A model generated the notes under the pieces. The model was not told the origin of the DNA. It saw nothing but the letters and a program-made list of their open reading frames with translations, and did no database searches. The translations under genes and the position numbers were made by a program. 7,144 bases of DNA. It comes from IDS-8 sp965651325. Lineage in GTDB: Bacteria; Pseudomonadota; Gammaproteobacteria; Steroidobacterales; Woeseiaceae. Below, piece by piece: positions 1 to 5,346 of the stretch; the first letter of the stretch is position 1; the number at the start of each line of letters is the position of its first letter. Location: contig CBFGSB010000156.1 of NCBI GenBank assembly GCA_965651325.1, positions 1 to 7,144 on the forward strand, given 5' to 3'.

Positions 1-64
1 CGCCGCATGCGGCGACACATGCGGCCAGCGCAATACCGGCGCCCAGGCGCAGCTTGCGCAGCAA
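1..64 (-). CDS. Possible start of a divergent lipoprotein gene (partial, runs off left edge)
   Basis: Read on the minus strand from a TTG at 64-62, the frame stays open to the window edge (21 codons). It gives a basic n-region (LRKLRLGAG), a short hydrophobic stretch (IALAA) and two overlapping candidate lipoboxes, LAAC and VAAC followed by G. This is the layout of a type II signal peptide, which would place the product in the periplasm or outer membrane as a lipoprotein. No ATG or GTG precedes it in this frame, and the Shine-Dalgarno candidate is only a G-rich run a few bases upstream, so the start is uncertain. The gene would be divergent from the S51 peptidase to its right. Only the signal region is visible, so no function can be given. 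A chance open frame in GC-rich DNA is the alternative. Confidence 0.35.
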   Translation of the reverse strand, partial: MLRKLRLGAGIALAACVAACG

Positions 65-172
65 ACGCCCCGCGTGAATGCTTGCACGAGTCTCACATCG
101 TGAAACCGTGACCGGCGGCAACGGCCGTGCGTCGTTTATGCTCGCCGCGTCAGAACCGCAACGGACAGACTC

Positions 173-1195
173 CTGGATCATCCTACGCCCCGCACTGTCG
201 CTCGCACTGTTGCCGCTGCAATCTATGCAATTGCCTTCGCGATCACAACCGCCCACGCCGACCCGGGTTACCGCCACTACGTCACCGGTAACGAGGAAGA
301 CGTCACGGCGGCCACGCAAGGCTTGCTCGTGCTGCAGGGCGGCGGCACCGACGTCGACGAGAACTACGTGCGCATGGGCGAGCTCGGCGGCGGCGGCGAT
401 TTCGTCGTGCTGCGCGCCTCGGGCGCCGACGAGTACAACGATTACGTCTACGCCTTGTGCAACTGCGATTCGGTCGAAACCCTGGTGTTCGGGAATCGCG
501 AGGCCGCCTCGGACCCGTTCGTGATCGAGACGATCCGGAACGCGGAAGCCCTGTTCATCGCGGGCGGCGACCAGTCGCGCTACGTACGCTTCTGGCAGGA
601 CACACCGGTCGAGGATGCCATCAACCACGTGGCGGCAAAACCGGCGCCGATCGGCGGCACCAGCGCCGGCATGGCGGTGCTCGGCGAGTTCGTCTACGCC
701 GCGATGAGCGAGGCGAGCCTGACCGCGGAGCACGCGCTGGCGGACCCGTTTCACGAGGACCTGACGCTCGCCCGCGATTTCCTGGCGCTGCCGGCGCTCG
801 CCAGCATCCTCACGGACCAGCACCTGCAGGAGCGCGACCGGATCGGCCGCACGGTCGCGATGCTGGCGCGCCTCGTGCACGACGGCTGGACGCCGCAGGC
901 GCGCGCGATCGCTGCTGACCGTGAGACCTCGCTGCACGTCGACCCGGCGACCGGCATGGCGCAGGTGTTCGCGACCGCGGACCACGAGACGCCGTACGTG
1001 TACTTCATGCGTACCACGGCAGGTCCCGACGCCTGCGAAGCGGGCCAGCCGCTGACGATCCGCGGTGTTGACGTGTACCGGATCGGCCCCGGGGGCCTGT
1101 TCGACCTCGAGGAGTGGACGGGCAAGGACGGGATCGCCTACACGCTGTCCGTGGACGCGGGCAAGCTCTTCTCCTCGCGCGGCGAAATCTATTAG
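173..1195 (+). CDS. Secreted cyanophycinase-like serine peptidase (peptidase family S51)
   Basis: Family S51 includes cyanophycinase, which releases beta-Asp-Arg from cyanophycin, and peptidase E, an Asp-Xaa dipeptidase; the substrate of this secreted branch is unknown. Numbered from the CTG at 173 (340 aa): a Sec signal peptide with core AAAIYAIAFAITTAHA, cleavage likely after Ala29; strand and glycine loop GLLVLQGGGTDVDE (about 49-62); GGDQ (131-134); the nucleophile elbow GGTSAGM with Ser164; Glu186, a probable triad member; and TDQHLQERDRIGR with His217. The C-terminus is complete. Start choice: the frame is open from 104 but has no ATG or GTG, and the first standard alternative is TTG at 323, which would delete the signal peptide and part of the first strand. 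I therefore place the start near CTG 173, with a weak GGA at 163-165. A rare start or an upstream frameshift is possible. The next gene follows on the same strand after about 85 bp. Family confidence is high; start confidence is low. Confidence 0.88.
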   Translation: MDHPTPRTVARTVAAAIYAIAFAITTAHADPGYRHYVTGNEEDVTAATQGLLVLQGGGTDVDENYVRMGELGGGGDFVVLRASGADEYNDYVYALCNCDSVETLVFGNREAASDPFVIETIRNAEALFIAGGDQSRYVRFWQDTPVEDAINHVAAKPAPIGGTSAGMAVLGEFVYAAMSEASLTAEHALADPFHEDLTLARDFLALPALASILTDQHLQERDRIGRTVAMLARLVHDGWTPQARAIAADRETSLHVDPATGMAQVFATADHETPYVYFMRTTAGPDACEAGQPLTIRGVDVYRIGPGGLFDLEEWTGKDGIAYTLSVDAGKLFSSRGEIY

Positions 1196-1281
1196 CCCAC
1201 CGTGATGCAGCCCACCGTCTCACATCCTGCGAAAATGCTTCACAGTGTGGAACGCTGACCCGGGATGAAACGGTGCCGTTC

Positions 1282-2802
1282 ATGACTGCTCTCCGTCCCG
1301 CTGCCGCGCTCGCGCTGCTGCTCATTGCCGCCGCCCCGGCCGGGTACGGCAATTCCGCTGCGGCTGGCACGGCCGCGTCCGGTGAGCGCCCACGGCCTGC
1401 CGCAACGACGCTCCGCATCATGTCGTTCAACATCGAGTGGGGCGGCACGCACGTCAGCTTCGCGAAGGTCGCGGAAGCGATCCGTGCCGCGGACGCGGAC
1501 ATCGTCGGCGTGCAGGAACCCGAGGGCAACCTGGCGCGGCTGGCGCGCGATCTCGGCTGGTATTTCGATCTTCGCAATCACGTCATCTCGAGATTCCCGC
1601 TGGTGGACCCGCCGAACGGCGACGGCCGTTTCCTGTTCGTGGAGGTTGCGCCGGGCAAAATGCTGGCGATGGCGAACGTGCACCTGCCTTCCGACCCTTA
1701 CGGTCCCGACTGGCTCCGGGCGGGCCGCCCGGCGGCGGACGTGATCGCCCTCGAACGCCGCGTGCGGCTGCCGAAGATCGAGCCCGTGCTCGCGGCACTC
1801 TCGCCCGTCCACCGCGGCGGCGCACCGGTATTCCTCACCGGCGATTTCAATGCGCCTGCGCATGGCGACCTCGTTCCCGCGGCTACCGGAGAATTCCCTC
1901 GAGGCGCCCTGGAGCTCGCGTGGCCGGTCAGCCGCGCCATCGCGGCTTCCGGGTTGCAGGATTCCTACCGGGCGGCTCACCCGGATTCCATCGGCGCGCC
2001 GGGCTTCACCTGGTGGGCGGCGCGGCCGCGCATCGAGGACTACAACCCGGACGACCCGACCGACCAGGCGCGCATCGATTTCGTGTGGTTCGCGGGGCCG
2101 GCGAAGGTACTGGGCAGCTCGATCGCCGGTGAGGAGCGTGCGCGCGACGTCGCTGTCAGCGTGTCGCCCTGGCCGAGTGATCACCGCGCGGTGGTGTCCG
2201 AGTTCGAGGTGCGGCCGGCGGCCATGCCCGTGCTGGTCGCCCCCGCGGAGCGTGTGCACGCCGCCGGCGATGTCATTCGCGTCTACTACAACGCGCCGGG
2301 GCACGCCGGAGCATCGATCGTGCTGCACGGAAAACGTGATGGCACGGCGCCCCAGCATCGGCTGACGCTCGAGGCCGACCGCGACCGGGTGGAGATACCG
2401 GCGAAGGCCGTGCCCGCGGGGCATTACCTCGTCGTGCTGCAGGATGCCGATGGAGAGCCATTGAGCCGGAACGAGCTCTGGGTGCTGGCCCCGGACGCCG
2501 TCCCCGCGATCGCCGTTGAGGACAGGCGCTATGCGCCCGGCGAGCCGGTGCGCCTGCGGTGGCAGAACGCCCCCGGCAACCGGCTGGACTGGATCGCCAT
2601 CGTCGAGGCGGGCGCGCCGTGCGACAGCGAAGGCTACGTTGCGTACAGCTACGTCGGCGCACGCAGCTCGGGCGCGCTGGCTTTCGACGGGAATACCGCG
2701 GAGTTCGGCTGGCCGCTGCCACCGGGACGCTACGCGGCGCGGCTGCTGGAAGATGACGGCTACGAGGTGCTGGCGGAGTCGGAAACCTTTACCGTGCGCT
2801 AG
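1282..2802 (+). CDS. Secreted endonuclease/exonuclease/phosphatase (EEP) family hydrolase with two C-terminal beta-rich domains
   Basis: A predicted metal-dependent phosphoesterase of the EEP fold (DNase I, AP endonuclease, sphingomyelinase and inositol phosphatase relatives); the substrate is not readable. From ATG 1282 (506 aa): Sec signal peptide (ALALLLIAAAPAG, about 8-21); EEP domain about 44-312 with every catalytic motif, Asn50 (MSFNIEW), Glu79 (VQEPEG), His134 (NVHLPSD), Asp188/Asn190 (TGDFNAP), Asp266 (RIDFVW) and His301 (PSDHRAV). Two beta-rich segments follow, about 318-408 and 414-506. The second has YAPGEPVRLRWQNAPGNRLDWI and ends PLPPGRYAARLLEDDGYEVL, resembling Ig-like modules attached to secreted phosphatases and nucleases. 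GTG at 1273 has the better ribosome-binding candidate (GGGA 1262-1265, 7 bases away) and adds three residues. It lies about 85 bp after the S51 gene on the same strand, so co-transcription is possible. The last 14 bases overlap the convergent amidohydrolase gene. Confidence 0.92.
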   Translation: MTALRPAAALALLLIAAAPAGYGNSAAAGTAASGERPRPAATTLRIMSFNIEWGGTHVSFAKVAEAIRAADADIVGVQEPEGNLARLARDLGWYFDLRNHVISRFPLVDPPNGDGRFLFVEVAPGKMLAMANVHLPSDPYGPDWLRAGRPAADVIALERRVRLPKIEPVLAALSPVHRGGAPVFLTGDFNAPAHGDLVPAATGEFPRGALELAWPVSRAIAASGLQDSYRAAHPDSIGAPGFTWWAARPRIEDYNPDDPTDQARIDFVWFAGPAKVLGSSIAGEERARDVAVSVSPWPSDHRAVVSEFEVRPAAMPVLVAPAERVHAAGDVIRVYYNAPGHAGASIVLHGKRDGTAPQHRLTLEADRDRVEIPAKAVPAGHYLVVLQDADGEPLSRNELWVLAPDAVPAIAVEDRRYAPGEPVRLRWQNAPGNRLDWIAIVEAGAPCDSEGYVAYSYVGARSSGALAFDGNTAEFGWPLPPGRYAARLLEDDGYEVLAESETFTVR

Positions 2803-4147
2803 GGAGCACACCGCCGAGCGGGGCGCCCGCGTCCGGCGCCTTGACGACGCTGCCGCCGATCATCACGAACTCGACCCGCTCCAGAGCGGCCAGGTCCTCG
2901 AGAGGATTGCCGGTGACGGCAATGACGTCCGCGAGCTTGCCGGGCTCGATCGTGCCGACGCGATCGTCCCAGCCCAGGAGCTCCGCACCGACACGCGTGC
3001 CGGCCTGGATCGCTTCCATCCGCGTCAGTCCCGCCTCGTGGAGCACGGCGAACTCCCGGGCGAACACCGTGGGATCGACGGCGTAGCCGCCCAGGTCGAC
3101 GCCAACCGTCACTTTCACTCCGCGGTCGTGTGCGCGGCCCACCATCGCCAGGAAAATCGCGCGGTAGTTTTCCATGTAATCGTCGTTCTTGTCTTGCGCG
3201 AGCAGCTCGTCTCCCTCGGCGTAGTAATCGCCGACATAGATGGTCGGCACGAGGAACGTCCCGCGCTCCGCCATCATGCGGATCGCCTCGTCGTCCATGT
3301 ACGTGCCGTGCTCGATCGAGCGCACGCCGGCCGTGACCGCCATCTTGATGCCTTGTGCGGCGTGCGCGTGCGCGGCGACCGGCACGCCGAGGCGCTCCGC
3401 TTCCCCGACGGCGGCCGCGAGCTCCTCCGGACTGAATGCGACGTTGCGCGGATTGTCGCCGACCGACTGGAAGGCGCCGGTGACGAGCAGCTTGATCCAG
3501 TCGGAACCGTACTTGACCTCCGTGCGCACCGCTTTCCGGATTTCCTCCGGGCCGTCGGCGATGAGCCCGTCCGCGACCACATGCTGCTCGGGCGACAGGT
3601 AGTTGATGTCGCCGCCTCCGCCGGTAATGGAGATGTAATGGCCGGCCCCGGTAAGCCGCGGTCCGACGAACACACCAGACTCGATCGTCCTGCGGATGTC
3701 CTGGTTGGCGTAAAAGACATCCGCATCGCCCATCACGCGCACCGTCGTCCACCCGGCGAGCAGTTGCTGCTGCAGGGCCGCCAGGCCCAGCAACGCCTTG
3801 TACGCGGACGAGGCCTGCAAATGCGCATCCTGGTAGTCGCTCGCGAACATGAGCGGATGCTCGTGAGCGTTGATCATGCCCGGCATGAGGGTGGTGCCCG
3901 GCAGCTCGATGATGCTTGCATCGTCCGGGATGCTGTCGCGGCCGCCGATCGCGACGATACGCCCCTCATCGACGATGACGACCGCTTTTGTGTGTGGCTC
4001 GTCCGTAACGCCGTCAATGAGCCGGTCACCGATCAAGGCGACCGGCCGCGCAAAGGTCTGGGCGGCCAGGAGCAAAACGAGCAGCAGCCCGGCACGCACG
4101 ATTCCCGGCGCCTGCCGGCCGCTTCCGATGCCGTTCAGGGAAATCAT
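2789..4147 (-). CDS. Secreted amidohydrolase, imidazolonepropionase/prolidase-like (COG1228)
   Basis: A 452-residue metal-dependent hydrolase of the amidohydrolase superfamily. Characterised relatives with this layout hydrolyse C-terminal peptide bonds of dipeptides (Xaa-Pro or Xaa-Arg/Lys carboxypeptidase-type enzymes); the substrate here is inferred, not shown. Visible: signal peptide with core LLLVLLLAAQTFA (about 21-33); the small beta domain (LIGDRLIDG, VVIVDEGRIVAIG); the metal motif NAHEH (His95, His97); a glycine-rich loop SITGGGGD (173-180); Lys219 in WIKLLVTG, the probable carboxylated bridging lysine; His260 in VAAHAHAAQG; His280 in SIEHG; Asp351 in VGVDLGG; and the C-terminal strand block VGTIEPGKLADVIAV. 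The binuclear metal site therefore looks complete. ATG 4147-4145 overlaps the TGA of the upstream amidohydrolase (ATGA) and has no clear Shine-Dalgarno sequence, pointing to translational coupling. Its end overlaps the convergent EEP gene by 14 bp. Confidence 0.93.
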   Translation of the reverse strand: MISLNGIGSGRQAPGIVRAGLLLVLLLAAQTFARPVALIGDRLIDGVTDEPHTKAVVIVDEGRIVAIGGRDSIPDDASIIELPGTTLMPGMINAHEHPLMFASDYQDAHLQASSAYKALLGLAALQQQLLAGWTTVRVMGDADVFYANQDIRRTIESGVFVGPRLTGAGHYISITGGGGDINYLSPEQHVVADGLIADGPEEIRKAVRTEVKYGSDWIKLLVTGAFQSVGDNPRNVAFSPEELAAAVGEAERLGVPVAAHAHAAQGIKMAVTAGVRSIEHGTYMDDEAIRMMAERGTFLVPTIYVGDYYAEGDELLAQDKNDDYMENYRAIFLAMVGRAHDRGVKVTVGVDLGGYAVDPTVFAREFAVLHEAGLTRMEAIQAGTRVGAELLGWDDRVGTIEPGKLADVIAVTGNPLEDLAALERVEFVMIGGSVVKAPDAGAPLGGVLPSAR

Positions 4148-5232
4148 AAAGTGCCGCAGACCCAGGCTGCGCAGTTCTCCCTCAGGATCGCTTCTTCTTG
4201 CGTGGTGAGCCCCAGGCGGCCAATGGCTTCGATCTGCGCGGCCGGCGTCAGCACATTGTAGTCGGAGCCGAACAGGAACCGGTCGAGGCCGATGCGGTAC
4301 ATTTCGCGCCTGAGTGCGGAAGCGACATCCGGCCCTTCCTCGGGAGCGGGTACGTAGGACAGGTCGAACAGCACGTGCGCGGTAAGCGGGTCCTCCCGGG
4401 AAATGTGAGCGGCGAATGCCCCGAGGACTTCGACGTGGTTGTTGCCGGCCAGCGGAAACCCGCCGGCGGCGTGGGCGATCTGCACCGGGGAACGGCCGGC
4501 CGCCGGCAGGATCGTCCGGATGAACGTCTCGGCATCGTCGGCATCGAACGTGCCGCCGCCTATGTGGATCACCATCGGCAGTCCCTGCGCCGCGGCTTCG
4601 CGGACGACCTCCGCCAGCCGGTTGCGCGGGTCCGGATCTTGTATGCGCACCCCGGAGGCCGTCAGGTGCAGTTTCAAGCCGACGAGCGCGGGGCTGTCCC
4701 GCCAGTGACGGATCTCATCGATCGCGGCAGGCTGCAGCGGGTCGACAGACAGGAAACCGACGAGCCGGTCCGCATGGCGCCGGACTTCCGCTGCCGTGAA
4801 CTCGTTCTCCAGCCGCACCAGGCGGGCAACGGTTGCAGGGTCGAGGTGCAGCGAAGGGAGCCCGTACAGGTACGCGGACGAGAAGACGACACCCCGGGAA
4901 ACGTTGGCCGCGTCCAGCGCCTCGACCGCATCGGCGCCGAAAACCGCGGGAGGATCGTTGGACGGCAGGCAATCGCCGATGCGCTTGCAGATGTCGGGCG
5001 AGCCCAGGTGCATGTGGTGATCGGCTCGCCAGCCCGGCACGCCGGCGTCCGCAGGATGTCCGGGGAGCTCTTCGGCGCGGCCAATCGTGCCGAGCAACAG
5101 CGCGCAACAGGTGAGCGTCAACGAGAAGGTAGAGCGTGCTTTGCCGGTCACGGAGATTGCAGCACCTGACGCGCTGAGTCGAGGTGCGTTGCACTGTAGC
5201 TTACCAGCGGCCGGGTTCGGCACCGATTCCAT
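4144..5232 (-). CDS. Secreted amidohydrolase_2-type TIM-barrel hydrolase
   Basis: An amidohydrolase-superfamily enzyme of the amidohydrolase_2 type (relatives are metal-dependent hydrolases and decarboxylases); the substrate is unknown. From ATG 5232 (362 aa) the metal motif is His73-Met-His75 (DHHMHLG), with Lys187 (GLKLHL), His223 (VIHIGGG), His254 (IAHAAGG) and Asp324 (FGSDYNV), so the expected ligands are all present. A signal peptide (STFSLTLTCCALLLGTIGRA, cleavage before EE) sits unusually far in, at about residues 34-53. A GTG at 5151 gives a 335-residue protein whose signal peptide starts with MTGKAR, which is the better biological fit. Neither start has a good ribosome-binding site. 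Cysteines in DICKRIGDCLPS could form a periplasmic disulfide. It is the first gene of a pair, its TGA overlapping the ATG of the next amidohydrolase, and it is divergent from the TonB-dependent receptor gene. The same frame stays open up to 5778 but only antisense to the receptor gene. Confidence 0.88.
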   Translation of the reverse strand: MESVPNPAAGKLQCNAPRLSASGAAISVTGKARSTFSLTLTCCALLLGTIGRAEELPGHPADAGVPGWRADHHMHLGSPDICKRIGDCLPSNDPPAVFGADAVEALDAANVSRGVVFSSAYLYGLPSLHLDPATVARLVRLENEFTAAEVRRHADRLVGFLSVDPLQPAAIDEIRHWRDSPALVGLKLHLTASGVRIQDPDPRNRLAEVVREAAAQGLPMVIHIGGGTFDADDAETFIRTILPAAGRSPVQIAHAAGGFPLAGNNHVEVLGAFAAHISREDPLTAHVLFDLSYVPAPEEGPDVASALRREMYRIGLDRFLFGSDYNVLTPAAQIEAIGRLGLTTQEEAILRENCAAWVCGTL

Positions 5233-5239
5233 AATATGG
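5229..5239. promoter_or_regulatory. 11-bp inverted repeat in the divergent control region
   Basis: CCATAATATGG is a perfect inverted repeat (CCATA, one base, TATGG) in the AT-richest spot between the divergent amidohydrolase and receptor genes. On the minus strand it contains TATTAT (5236-5231), five of six matches to a sigma-70 -10 box, although I see no good -35 at the usual distance. It also contains the candidate ATG 5232 of the amidohydrolase. If it is a promoter or operator, the downstream GTG at 5151 becomes the more likely start. Function is inferred from position and symmetry only. Confidence 0.3.
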
Positions 5240-5346
5240 GGGTCGGGTTGTTTATCGATCGAGCTTCGGGGCATGGTTCGACGGTTGGCTGCAGCACGCA
5301 TCATTGCACAGCGGATGTTGCACCCGTTAGTCCCTGGAGTTTGAAC
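5233..5346. promoter_or_regulatory. Divergent intergenic region between amidohydrolase pair and TonB receptor
   Basis: This non-coding gap (extending to 5152 if the amidohydrolase starts at GTG 5151) must hold the start signals for both divergent units. I see an 8-bp palindrome TCGATCGA (5255-5262) and TTGCAC at 5304-5309 and again at 5318-5323, 14 bp apart, with a third copy at 5189-5194. No convincing -35/-10 pair, Fur box or riboswitch is recognisable for the receptor. The TTGCAC pair could be a site for a dimeric regulator or chance. Confidence 0.45.
5336..5339 (+). promoter_or_regulatory. Ribosome-binding site of the TonB-dependent receptor
   Basis: GGAG ends seven bases before ATG 5347, a standard Shine-Dalgarno sequence and spacing. 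It supports the long start over the in-frame ATG at 5434, which has no comparable site. It is the clearest ribosome-binding site in the window. Confidence 0.7.

Noticed and set aside
1..14. Perfect 14-bp palindrome CGCCGCATGCGGCG at the left edge
   Set aside because: It falls in the putative lipoprotein reading frame and at the window end, is built of GC-rich Ala/Cys/Gly codons, and cannot be judged without the flanking sequence.
78..524. 148-codon plus-strand frame overlapping the start of the S51 peptidase
   Set aside because: After its first residues it becomes Arg/Thr/Pro/Ser-rich out-of-frame translation of the peptidase. It matters only as a possible source of a displaced ATG (138) if there is a frameshift.
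1194..1218. 10-bp direct repeat AGCCCACCGT (1194-1203 and 1209-1218) just after the S51 stop
   Set aside because: Two short copies 15 bp apart with no further copies or symmetry. Not enough to call a binding site or terminator.
1240..2811. 523-codon minus-strand open frame opposite the EEP gene
   Set aside because: The translation is low-complexity Arg/His/Val-rich and has no motif. The plus-strand frame has all EEP catalytic residues.
2822..2840. GGCGCC repeat with a 7-base loop 20 bp after the EEP stop, as a possible terminator
   Set aside because: Only a 6-bp stem with no T-run after it, and it lies inside the convergent amidohydrolase coding sequence. GC-rich coding DNA gives such stems by chance.
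2516..4261. 581-codon plus-strand open frame covering the COG1228 amidohydrolase gene
   Set aside because: It lies antisense to a gene with clear catalytic motifs. Its translation is Arg/Asp/His-rich with no recognisable domain, as expected for GC-rich antisense frames, and its start is inside the EEP gene.
4198..5169. 323-codon plus-strand open frame opposite the amidohydrolase_2-type gene
   Set aside because: It is an antisense shadow with Arg/Gly/Gln-rich composition and no domain.
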